From an uncultured bacterium (GTDB taxonomy: Bacteria; Bacteroidota; Bacteroidia; Bacteroidales; JACABE01): a stretch of 7,205 nt of DNA. Numbering within the stretch: position 1 is the first letter of the stretch; every line of letters begins with the position of its first letter. This document shows positions 1-5,248 of the stretch, piece after piece. The notes beneath the pieces are model-generated. The model made no database searches. It was not told the DNA's origin and worked only from the letters and a program-made list of their open reading frames with translations. Location: positions 1-7,205 of the forward strand of contig CAIWDQ010000512.1 of NCBI GenBank assembly GCA_903911455.1, read 5' to 3'. The position numbers were made by a program, and so were the translations under genes.

Positions 1-145
1 TATGTGATAATTTAGAAGGCTTATTTCTTTTTGCTTTAGTCGTATCTTGAGATAAAGCTGAAGAATGTGTTGTTTTATCAAATTCTTTACAAAATTCATC
101 TGTTATATAAAAAAAATCTACTAAATTTGAACGTTGTATGTTCAT
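1..145 (-). CDS. IS982-like transposase, N-terminal part, runs off left edge
   Basis: An open frame begins at an ATG at 143-145 and stays open for 48 codons to the window edge, so only the N-terminus is present. The translation has DFFYITDEFCKEFDK near residues 10-24, then a basic stretch (KAKRNKPSKLSH, residues 37-48). From memory, IS982-family transposases of Bacteroidota begin with a similar (I/V)DDFCKEFDK block, followed by a basic patch and an LSxSEIMTI motif. The frame stops just where that last motif would begin. The catalytic DDE residues lie outside the window, so activity cannot be judged. A Bacteroidota-type promoter (179-209) lies 34 bases upstream and points into the gene. There is no Shine-Dalgarno sequence. 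A second minus-strand frame, starting at an ATG at 97-99, is also open but gives no recognisable protein. The family call rests on recall of motifs, not a database search. Confidence 0.75.
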   Translation of the reverse strand, partial: MNIQRSNLVDFFYITDEFCKEFDKTTHSSALSQDTTKAKRNKPSKLSH

Positions 146-200
146 GGTGTATTTTATTATTATGTTGTTTGTCAGCTACAAAAGTAATAAATATACACCA
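145..200. repeat. Imperfect inverted repeat around the transposase promoter
   Basis: The 8-base arm TGGTGTAT at 145-152 is repeated in inverted form as ATACACCA at 193-200. Similarity continues inward: TGGTGTATTTTATT on one arm against TGGTGTATATTTATT on the other, a one-base gap apart. The arms enclose the -7 element, and the right arm covers most of the spacer. It could be an operator or a fold-back structure in the leader. The inner part is AT-rich, so chance similarity contributes. Confidence 0.4.
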
Positions 201-209
201 AACATGCAA
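179..209 (-). promoter_or_regulatory. Bacteroidota sigma-70-type promoter for the transposase
   Basis: On the minus strand the -33 element TTG (207-209) is followed by a 20-base spacer and a -7 element TACTTTTG (179-186), a perfect match to TANNTTTG. Transcription would start near 172, giving a leader of roughly 25-30 bases before the transposase ATG at 145. The two half-elements match the phylum consensus in sequence and spacing. Confidence 0.6.
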
Positions 210-308
210 CTTTTTTTTCATTTTTCTTATATCGAACTCAGGTTATAAGATGATTTTTGGAGTAGTTACGCATAACATAAGGAAATTGTAATAAAGGACA
301 TTATCCAT

Positions 309-348
309 AATAAAAAAGCCTGTGAGAAATCTCACAGGCTTTTTTATT
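309..348. terminator. Strong bidirectional intrinsic terminator
   Basis: A perfect hairpin has the GC-rich core GCCTGTGAG (318-326), the loop AAAT (327-330) and CTCACAGGC (331-339). Runs of six A (312-317) and six T (340-345) flank it, and pairing continues to 309/348 for 18 base pairs in all. Read on the minus strand it ends transcription from the tRNA-Val locus and probably from the mscS-family gene upstream. It also works in sequence terms on the plus strand, and it stands between the tRNA locus and the insertion-sequence edge. Confidence 0.9.
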
Positions 349-389
349 GCCCTTTGGCTCGAAATTTATAAAAATATTATGTAACTAGG

Positions 390-464
390 TGGGCTGTACT
401 GGACTCGAACCAGTGACTTCCGCCCTGTCAAGGCGACACTCTAAACCAACTGAGATAACAGCCC
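390..464 (-). tRNA. tRNA-Val (anticodon GAC)
   Basis: Read on the minus strand the sequence folds into a complete cloverleaf. The acceptor stem GGGCTGT/ACAGCCC is perfect. The D arm carries AGTTGG, and the anticodon stem TCGCC/GGCGG has one T-G pair. The loop is TTGACAG with anticodon GAC at 427-429, T33 at 430 and A37. The T arm ACTGG-TTCGAGT-CCAGT is perfect. GAC reads valine codons GUC and GUU. The discriminator base is A (390). The following bases are CCT, so the 3' CCA is not fully encoded and would be added after processing. No promoter is seen in the 91 bases directly upstream. The nearest one (613-642) lies before the truncated copy, so the two are probably co-transcribed and end at the terminator at 309-348. 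Confidence 0.93.
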
Positions 465-555
465 CTAATTATTATGCTTTTGGCAATTTTGTCGCAGTTT
501 TCATTGCTGAATCTGTCTAAATGCCTTGTATTGAGTTAGATGTAGCGTTTTTGAA

Positions 556-600
556 TCACCTTGTCGAGGTGACACTCTAAACCAACTGAGTTAACAGCCC
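556..600 (-). pseudogene. Truncated tRNA-Val: 5' half only
   Basis: The first 45 bases of a tRNA-Val gene are present: acceptor 5' strand GGGCTGT, D arm, and anticodon arm TCACC-TCGACAA-GGTGA with anticodon GAC at 563-565. It matches the intact copy at 390-464 at all but a few positions. After the anticodon stem the similarity stops, and no T arm or 3' acceptor strand can be found in the next 90 bases, so no mature tRNA can form. Position 33 is C (566) where tRNAs have U, which would disturb the U-turn. The anticodon stem is fully Watson-Crick paired, with G-C in the intact copy replaced by A-T here. This suggests that it was once a separate functional gene before it was truncated. Confidence 0.8.
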
Positions 601-612
601 TTTTAATGTATG

Positions 613-642
613 CAAAAGTATAAAAATAATATGATCCTACAA
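613..642 (-). promoter_or_regulatory. Bacteroidota sigma-70-type promoter of the tRNA-Val locus
   Basis: On the minus strand the -33 element TTG (640-642), a 19-base spacer and the -7 element TACTTTTG (613-620) match the TTG-N19-TANNTTTG consensus exactly. The predicted start point, near 606, falls just before the first base of the truncated tRNA at 600, which is typical for a tRNA promoter. It begins 10 bases after the mscS-family stop codon. Confidence 0.75.
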
Positions 643-652
643 CATCCTTATT

Positions 653-1897
653 TTATTTATAATCTATACTGGTAGGATTCTGAAAGATTTGCAATTCAAA
701 TTGAGGAACCACAGCTAAAATATGATCAAAGATATCAGCAATTAAATTTTCATAAGCATCAAACTCAAGAACTTTACTGAAAGCATAAATTTCAATAGGC
801 AAACCTTTTTCTGAAGGCTGTAATTGACGAACAACCAAAGTATCATCATTAGATAGATATGGATTATCTTTCAAATAGTTTTGTATATACATTCTAAATA
901 CACCCAGATTAGTTTGTCTTCTGCCATTAACCATAATACTATCGTCAACCATATTTTTAGTATTAAATTCATCAAGTTCTGCTTGTTTTGATTTCATATA
1001 TACTTTTATCAAATCAATTTTCTCAAACTTTGAGATCATTTCAGGTGTACAGAAAATCACACTATGTATATCAATATTAATAGATCTTTTGATACGTCGA
1101 ACACCTGATTCTTCCATTCCTCTCCAATTTTGAAAAGCATCCGAGATGAATGAATAGGTGGGGATTGTAGTGATAGTATTATCAAAATTCTCAATTTTAA
1201 CTGTAGTAAGGTTAATATCTTTTACAACACCATCAGCACCAAATTTACTCATTGTAATCCAGTCACCAGGACGTAACATATCATTACTTGATAACTGTAT
1301 ACTTGCAACAAAACCAAGTAAAGTATCTTTAAAAATTAACATCATTACAGCAGAAAGTGCACCTAAACCACCCAACAAATACAAAGGCGATTGACCTATT
1401 AAAACAGATATAATTATGATTGCACTAATGATATAAATAACTATCTTAGATATCTGTACATAACCTTTAATAGGTTTAAATTTAGATAACTCAAAATCCT
1501 GGTATATATCAACTATTGTGTTAAAGAATGCATCCATAACTATAATCACAATAAATACCATATATATCTTAAGAGCAGCTTGTAAGATACTCGACCATAT
1601 ATGATATTCAGCTAGCATAGTAGGAGTGAGGGCATGGATAAGTAGGGCAGGAGCGATGTAAGCCAAACGATGAAACACCCTGCGTTCTACCATGATATCA
1701 TCCCATGTTGTTTCGGTACGTTTGGCGATTTCTTTAAATAATTTTACAACTATTTTTTGTGTTACTTTAAATACAATATAACTAAGGATTAATAGTCCAA
1801 TAACAATTATTACTCCTTTAAGGATAATGGCATTACTATGACTTAAGCCTAATTGAAGAAGCCAATCATAAATATCTTTGCCTAATGTTTTTTCCAT
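653..1897 (-). CDS. ybdG: MscS-family mechanosensitive channel, YbdG type
   Basis: This 414-residue inner-membrane protein should open under membrane tension and release solutes during hypo-osmotic shock. Its length and sequence follow E. coli YbdG (about 415 residues), a miniconductance MscS relative. Hydrophobic segments lie near residues 22-43, 76-95, 102-125 and 148-168. The pore-lining helix follows at about 170-200, with IGQSP, the Gly/Ala-rich GGLGALSAV and FKDTLLGFVASIQLS. Next comes the beta domain with NDMLRPGDWI (205-214), the YbdG-like DNTITTIPTYSFISDAFQNW (239-258) and RRIKRSI (267-273). The C-terminal domain has VRQLQPSEKGLPIEIYAF (356-373) and ADIFDH (387-392), also shared with YbdG. 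The start ATG has no Shine-Dalgarno sequence. The gene lies 63 bases after the peptidase gene with no terminator or convincing promoter between, so they may be co-transcribed. No terminator follows it before the tRNA promoter. Confidence 0.9.
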   Translation of the reverse strand: MEKTLGKDIYDWLLQLGLSHSNAIILKGVIIVIGLLILSYIVFKVTQKIVVKLFKEIAKRTETTWDDIMVERRVFHRLAYIAPALLIHALTPTMLAEYHIWSSILQAALKIYMVFIVIIVMDAFFNTIVDIYQDFELSKFKPIKGYVQISKIVIYIISAIIIISVLIGQSPLYLLGGLGALSAVMMLIFKDTLLGFVASIQLSSNDMLRPGDWITMSKFGADGVVKDINLTTVKIENFDNTITTIPTYSFISDAFQNWRGMEESGVRRIKRSINIDIHSVIFCTPEMISKFEKIDLIKVYMKSKQAELDEFNTKNMVDDSIMVNGRRQTNLGVFRMYIQNYLKDNPYLSNDDTLVVRQLQPSEKGLPIEIYAFSKVLEFDAYENLIADIFDHILAVVPQFELQIFQNPTSIDYK

Positions 1898-1960
1898 ATT
1901 ATTTTAATAAATATAAAATGAATTGTTTCAATAATAATTTGAATTAATCAATTAGAGAAT

Positions 1961-3355
1961 TTATTCTTCAGGTTGAAACATTGGATCCCAAGGTGGTAAT
2001 AATATAGCTTTTTGTTCTAGTACTTTTAATACTTCAGCTGGAACATATTTTTTATTAACAACTAAGCGGAACATATATTCCTCAAACCATTTATCAGTCA
2101 TAATTAAATGTCCTTCAAACCCTGCATTACCCCAACTGTTTTCTAACAACCATTTGATGGGTTTATTATCTTTATCAAGATCAACCGCAATTAATGTCAT
2201 ACCATGTGACGAACCACTTTCAAAAGTCTGAATACGTTGTTTTTTATCCATTCCAAACTTAATGCCAAAAAGATTATCATAATCATAATTATTAACATCA
2301 AGTATACCTTTCTCGCTGAATAATTGCTTGCCAACATCACATGAAAAATATAATGCATTACTATCAAGTATTGAGTTCTTTGAAATTTCTTTAATAACGT
2401 CAATTGGCAAATTAATATATTTCCAATTATCACCATCAAAAGTATGACGATCATATTCTACTTCATATAATTTATAAAATGGACGAGAAGGATCGTTCAT
2501 TAGCATCACATAATCACCTAAATTTATATTTACAAACTCTTTGAAGAATGAAACGGGAGTATACTTTTTCGGTTCACTAATTTTCCCACTGGCATCTTTG
2601 TATCTCCATGTAAATTCAGTTGGAGGTTCGCCCAAACAATAAACAAGTATTTTATATATTTCACCTAACATTTCAGTTTTTTGCTTTTGCAAAGCATCTC
2701 CTTTAGCTCCTTTTGTTGACAAATCTCTAAGCATTAAACCATCTTCTCTTAATTTATTTGCTAAGATAGAAGACATCACATTTGTACTTTCACTATTCTT
2801 TGTCTCAGGCATTATATCAGAAGGTACTAAGCCATATTTTTGGGTAATATTTACCAGACCTGTCCATTGCCCACCATCACCTATTGGATTCTTAAAAAGC
2901 CATTCAACTTTCTTATCATCCATAGGTTTATCTTTATTTTCTATAATATTTTGAAGAAATAAATTTGCTTTTTCTAATTGATCCCAAAAGAAAGCATAAT
3001 TCTGTGAGAATTGAAACTCTCCAAGACTATTTTTTGTGATAACTTTATTCCTTATTACATTCAAACTACAGAACAACCAACATCTACCAGAAGATTTTTG
3101 ATCTGTAATACCTTTTGATTTAATTCTATTTGAAAAATAAATGTCATTAGCATTAACGTTTTTTCTGTTAAAAGCTAGTTTTTTAATTTCATTATTAGAA
3201 ATTGCATTTCCAATTCCATCTATTTTATGATTAATGTATGACTTTTTAATATCATTCAGCATTTCAGATGATATACCTCCTAATTTTTGTTGGGCTTTAA
3301 TGTTTAAGTTGACTAATGTGAGTACTAAACATAATAAAAACAATCTTCTTTTCAT
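1961..3355 (-). CDS. Exported C1-family cysteine peptidase, bleomycin hydrolase/PepC type
   Basis: This 464-residue papain-fold peptidase has all the catalytic positions: Q86 (oxyanion hole) and C92 in DQKSSGRCWLF, H384 in GSSHGMTL, and N406 in LLENSWGN. The block NSWGNAGFEGHL and the C-terminal PPWDPM (454-459) are characteristic of bleomycin hydrolase/aminopeptidase C. Enzymes of that family form hexamers and trim peptides, with the C-terminal tail reaching into the active site. Residues 1-22 (MKRRLF, a hydrophobic core, then NIKAQQK) look like a signal peptide cleaved near A21. This variant is therefore expected in the periplasm or outside the cell, unlike the cytosolic PepC of Firmicutes. 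The tail after WDPM is FQPEE, longer and more acidic than the usual short tail, which may affect exopeptidase specificity. A promoter -7 element lies 28 bases upstream. The gene follows the rplS terminator and precedes the channel gene by 63 bases. Confidence 0.9.
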   Translation of the reverse strand: MKRRLFLLCLVLTLVNLNIKAQQKLGGISSEMLNDIKKSYINHKIDGIGNAISNNEIKKLAFNRKNVNANDIYFSNRIKSKGITDQKSSGRCWLFCSLNVIRNKVITKNSLGEFQFSQNYAFFWDQLEKANLFLQNIIENKDKPMDDKKVEWLFKNPIGDGGQWTGLVNITQKYGLVPSDIMPETKNSESTNVMSSILANKLREDGLMLRDLSTKGAKGDALQKQKTEMLGEIYKILVYCLGEPPTEFTWRYKDASGKISEPKKYTPVSFFKEFVNINLGDYVMLMNDPSRPFYKLYEVEYDRHTFDGDNWKYINLPIDVIKEISKNSILDSNALYFSCDVGKQLFSEKGILDVNNYDYDNLFGIKFGMDKKQRIQTFESGSSHGMTLIAVDLDKDNKPIKWLLENSWGNAGFEGHLIMTDKWFEEYMFRLVVNKKYVPAEVLKVLEQKAILLPPWDPMFQPEE

Positions 3356-3383
3356 GTTATTTTTTTATTAAATAATTATTCAG

Positions 3384-3391
3384 CAAACCTA
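3384..3391 (-). promoter_or_regulatory. Promoter -7 element for the peptidase gene
   Basis: TAGGTTTG on the minus strand is a perfect TANNTTTG match, 28 bases before the peptidase ATG and just downstream of the rplS terminator, where a new promoter is needed. No TTG is seen at the expected -33 distance, so only half of the promoter is supported. The leader would be about 20 bases. Confidence 0.5.
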
Positions 3392-3440
3392 GTAAGAATT
3401 TTTGAATTAAATGATATTATTATTAAAGTTTATTTAAATA

Positions 3441-3474
3441 AAAAAACCCTGCCATTGTTAAATGACAGGGTTTT
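3441..3474 (-). terminator. Intrinsic terminator after rplS
   Basis: On the minus strand a stem CCCTGTCATT / AATGGCAGGG closes over the loop TAAC (3457-3460), with one internal A-C mismatch, and is followed by a run of six T (3441-3446). It begins 20 bases after the rplS stop codon. It separates the translation cluster from the peptidase and channel genes. A weaker four-T run on the other side gives little support for plus-strand use. Confidence 0.88.
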
Positions 3475-3493
3475 GAATTATTAAAAACAAAAA

Positions 3494-3847
3494 CTACATT
3501 CTCTTTTCTTTGATTCTTGCTTTCTTTCCTCTTAAACCTCTTAAGTAGAATATTCTAGCTCTTCTTACAACACCTCTCTTATTTATTTCAATTGTATCAA
3601 TAAAAGGCGAAGTAATAGGAAATATTCTCTCAACACCTGTATTACCTGAAATTTTCCTTACTGTAAAGGTTTCAGTATTACCACTTCCGTTTCTTTGTAA
3701 AACTACACCTTGAAAAAGCTGGATACGTTCTTTTGTACCTTCTTTAATTTTATATGAAACGGTAATAGTATCACCTGCTTTAAAGTTTGGGAATTCTCTT
3801 TTTGTAGTCAGGTCTTCAACATATTGCATTAACTCTGGTTTGCTCAT
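3494..3847 (-). CDS. rplS: 50S ribosomal protein L19 (bL19)
   Basis: This 117-residue large-subunit protein has the usual length (about 115) and hallmarks of L19: FKAGDTITVSYKIKEG (22-37), the segment IQLFQGVVLQRNGSG (41-55), TFTVRKISGNTGVERIFPI (59-77), and the C-terminal RRARIFYLRGLRGKKARI block. L19 sits at the subunit interface and takes part in an inter-subunit bridge. An in-frame TAA lies a few codons upstream of the ATG, so the start is firm. There is no Shine-Dalgarno sequence directly before it. In enterobacteria rplS belongs to rpsP-rimM-trmD-rplS, whereas here it follows rplT by 131 bases and ends the cluster at the terminator 3441-3474. That long gap holds a hairpin and an AAAGGAG, so it may have its own promoter or leader control. 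I found no consensus promoter there. Confidence 0.97.
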   Translation of the reverse strand: MSKPELMQYVEDLTTKREFPNFKAGDTITVSYKIKEGTKERIQLFQGVVLQRNGSGNTETFTVRKISGNTGVERIFPITSPFIDTIEINKRGVVRRARIFYLRGLRGKKARIKEKRM

Positions 3848-3884
3848 GACTATATAATTTTTTTATTGTTTATTTTGGATTTAA

Positions 3885-3923
3885 TATTATTACTTTTATT
3901 ATGTAATAATAAATATCTCCTTT
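3885..3923 (-). promoter_or_regulatory. rplS leader: 9-bp inverted repeat and orphan AAAGGAG
   Basis: In the 131-base gap before rplS the minus strand has AAAGGAG (3917-3923). A perfect 9-base inverted repeat TATTATTAC / GTAATAATA (3885-3893 and 3903-3911) follows, with a 9-base loop. The AAAGGAG sits about 70 bases before the rplS ATG. No ATG, GTG or TTG at usable spacing opens a reading frame longer than a few codons. It could be a regulatory leader, for instance a ribosomal-protein autoregulation site. The stem is purely AT-rich and weak, so this is a low-confidence call. Confidence 0.3.
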
Positions 3924-3978
3924 AAATTATTATTTTGTGCAACTGTTCTTTTAAAGTTACTTTTTAAACAGTTTTATA

Positions 3979-4326
3979 TTAACTTTTAACTAATTCAACC
4001 ACTGCTTTAAAAGCTTCGGGATTATTCATAGCTAAGTCAGCTAATACTTTTCTGTTTAATGTGATGTTTTTTTTATGAAGTCCACCAATAAATACAGAAT
4101 AGGATAAACCGTAAGGTCTAACTCCTGCATTAATACGGGTTACCCATAAGTTTCTGAAACTACGTTTTTTGTTTCTTCTGTCTCTGTAAGCATATAATAA
4201 ACCTTTTTCTAAGGCATTTTTTGCTACAGTCCAAACATTTTTCCTGCGACCAAATTGACCTTTCGTCAATTTCAGGAGTTTTTTCCTTTTAGCTCTTGAA
4301 GCTACTACATTTACTGATCTTGGCAT
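3979..4326 (-). CDS. rplT: 50S ribosomal protein L20 (bL20)
   Basis: This 115-residue, strongly basic protein is full length for the family. It binds 23S rRNA early in large-subunit assembly. The N-terminal extension MPRSVNVVASRAKRKKLLKL is followed by KGQFGRRKNVW, the RDRRNKKRSFRNLWVTRINA segment, and the globular C-terminal part (YSVFIGGLHKKNITLNRKVLADLA). It lies 81 bases after rpmI in the conserved infC-rpmI-rplT order. In E. coli and Bacillus L20 represses this operon through an mRNA site, but no clear equivalent fold is visible here. The ATG has no Shine-Dalgarno sequence, only an A-rich leader. Confidence 0.98.
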   Translation of the reverse strand: MPRSVNVVASRAKRKKLLKLTKGQFGRRKNVWTVAKNALEKGLLYAYRDRRNKKRSFRNLWVTRINAGVRPYGLSYSVFIGGLHKKNITLNRKVLADLAMNNPEAFKAVVELVKS

Positions 4327-4407
4327 CGTTTTTTGTTTTTTTGTTTAAGCGTTCATCATTTCCTGTATGAATCTTTTGTGCTGTAAACAAGGTTAATAAA
4401 TAAAAAA

Positions 4408-4602
4408 TTATTTTGTTAGCATTTCTCTTACTCTTTTCACATCCGCAGTATCTACAGTCGTAGTGTAAGTTAAATTACGCTTACGTTTTGTAGACTTTTT
4501 TGTTAGGATGTGACTTTTGTAAGCATGCTTCCTCTTAATTTTACCAGTACCTGTTAAAGTAAATCTTTTTTTTGCACTGGATTTGCTTTTGATTTTAGGC
4601 AT
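4408..4602 (-). CDS. rpmI: 50S ribosomal protein L35 (bL35)
   Basis: This 64-residue, very basic large-subunit protein is typical in length and sequence: MPKIKSKSSAKKRF at the start, TGTGKIKRKHAYKSHILTKKS in the middle and a short helix at the C-terminus (DVKRVREML). It follows infC by 34 bases and precedes rplT by 81, almost certainly in one transcript. No Shine-Dalgarno sequence is seen before the ATG. Confidence 0.98.
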   Translation of the reverse strand: MPKIKSKSSAKKRFTLTGTGKIKRKHAYKSHILTKKSTKRKRNLTYTTTVDTADVKRVREMLTK

Positions 4603-4636
4603 CGCTTTATATATATTAAAAAATTAATTATTCTTT

Positions 4637-5200
4637 TTATTTTTTTGGTGCAATGATCATCATCATTCGCTTTCCTTCTAGTTTAGGCATCATTTCAGGT
4701 TTCCCATATTCTAATAAGGCTTCGGCAAATTTTAATAATATTGATTCTCCTTGTTCCTTATAAATAATCGTTCTCCCTTTAAAGAATACATCTACCTTCA
4801 CTTTTGCTCCATCTTTTAGGAACTTCATAGCATGTGTGAGCTTAAAATTGAAATCATGTTCGTCCGTTTGAGGACCCAACCTGATTTCTTTTACCACAAT
4901 CTTAGCTGATTTAGCTTTAATTTCTTTTTGTTTGCGCTTTTGTTCATAGAGAAATTTTCTATAGTCTATTACTCTGCATACAGGCGGATTAGCTGTAGGG
5001 GATATCTCCACCAAATCTAATTCTAAATTATATGCAATTTTTAACGCATCTTTAATATTATAAATTCCTTGCTCAATATTTTCACCAACAACACGAACTA
5101 CAGGCGATTCAATTCTTTCATTTATTTTGTGTAGTTCTTCAACTTTCCTTTCGGGCGGTCTTTGGAATCTATTTCTGTTGACGTAAAATGGTGTTGCTAT
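4637..5200 (-). CDS. infC: Translation initiation factor IF-3, probable ATA start
   Basis: IF-3 binds the 30S subunit, keeps it apart from 50S and rejects wrong start codons and initiator tRNAs. The N-domain has KINERIESPVVRVVGENIEQG (25-44) and LDLVEISPTANPPVCRVIDY (61-80). The linker is a Lys-rich helix (KFLYEQKRKQKEIKAKSAK). The C-domain carries VKEIRLGPQTDEHDF and ends in LEGKRMMMIIAPKK. Homology continues well upstream of the first usable TTG (5012-5014), which would cut off half of the N-domain. Going upstream in frame there is no ATG, GTG or TTG before the AGGAGG at 5208-5213. The best start is ATA at 5198-5200, 7 bases after that AGGAGG. It gives 187 residues beginning M-ATPFYVNRNRF, in line with the family's length. 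Rare start codons in infC are known from E. coli (AUU) and let IF-3 regulate its own synthesis, so the same control is likely here. Confidence 0.93.
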   Translation of the reverse strand: MATPFYVNRNRFQRPPERKVEELHKINERIESPVVRVVGENIEQGIYNIKDALKIAYNLELDLVEISPTANPPVCRVIDYRKFLYEQKRKQKEIKAKSAKIVVKEIRLGPQTDEHDFNFKLTHAMKFLKDGAKVKVDVFFKGRTIIYKEQGESILLKFAEALLEYGKPEMMPKLEGKRMMMIIAPKK

Positions 5201-5213
5201 AACGTTTCCTCCT
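5198..5213 (-). promoter_or_regulatory. infC ribosome binding site and ATA start codon
   Basis: AGGAGG (5208-5213) lies at an ideal 7-base distance from ATA (5198-5200), and the frame from there runs without interruption into IF-3. It is the only gene in the window with a strong Shine-Dalgarno sequence. Other possible in-frame non-standard starts, such as ATT, lie upstream of the AGGAGG and are less likely. Confidence 0.75.
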
Positions 5214-5248
5214 ATATTAATGAATAATTCTTGTTAATTATGTTTTTT

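Larger units (their letters stand above)
1..243 (-). mobile_element. Probable end of an IS982-like insertion sequence (boundary uncertain)
   Basis: The transposase start and its promoter imply that the 5' end of an insertion sequence lies between about 210 and 300. A candidate terminal sequence read on the minus strand is ACCTGAGTTCGATATAAG (226-243), about 80 bases before the transposase ATG and just outside the promoter. The matching inverted repeat would be outside the window, so the boundary is inferred. From 244 to the terminator at 309 the DNA is AT-rich with no gene that I can support. Confidence 0.35.

Noticed and set aside
67..291. Plus-strand open frame of 74 codons
   Set aside because: It runs antisense over the transposase start and its promoter, has low-complexity composition rich in Leu, Phe and Cys, shows no recognisable domain and has no ribosome binding site. 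The minus-strand transposase explains this DNA better.
465..600. Phage or integrative-element attachment site at tRNA-Val
   Set aside because: Such sites normally duplicate the 3' end of the tRNA gene next to an integrase gene. Here a 5' half is duplicated and no integrase is present.
1158..1394. Plus-strand open frame of 78 codons
   Set aside because: It is antisense to the conserved pore and beta-domain part of the YbdG-type channel gene and has no family resemblance.
2197..2454. Second minus-strand frame of 85 codons inside the peptidase gene
   Set aside because: It is an alternative frame of the peptidase, rich in Ile, Leu and Met as expected from shifted AT-rich codons. The peptidase frame holds the catalytic His and Asn.
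4327..4407. L20-type autoregulatory fold or promoter before rplT
   Set aside because: The only near-promoter match (TAACCTTG) has no -33 partner, and no stable stem with conserved features is visible in this AT-rich gap.
4637..5014. infC starting at the TTG at 5012-5014 (125 residues)
   Set aside because: This would remove the first half of the IF-3 N-domain, although clear IF-3 sequence continues upstream in frame to the AGGAGG-ATA site.
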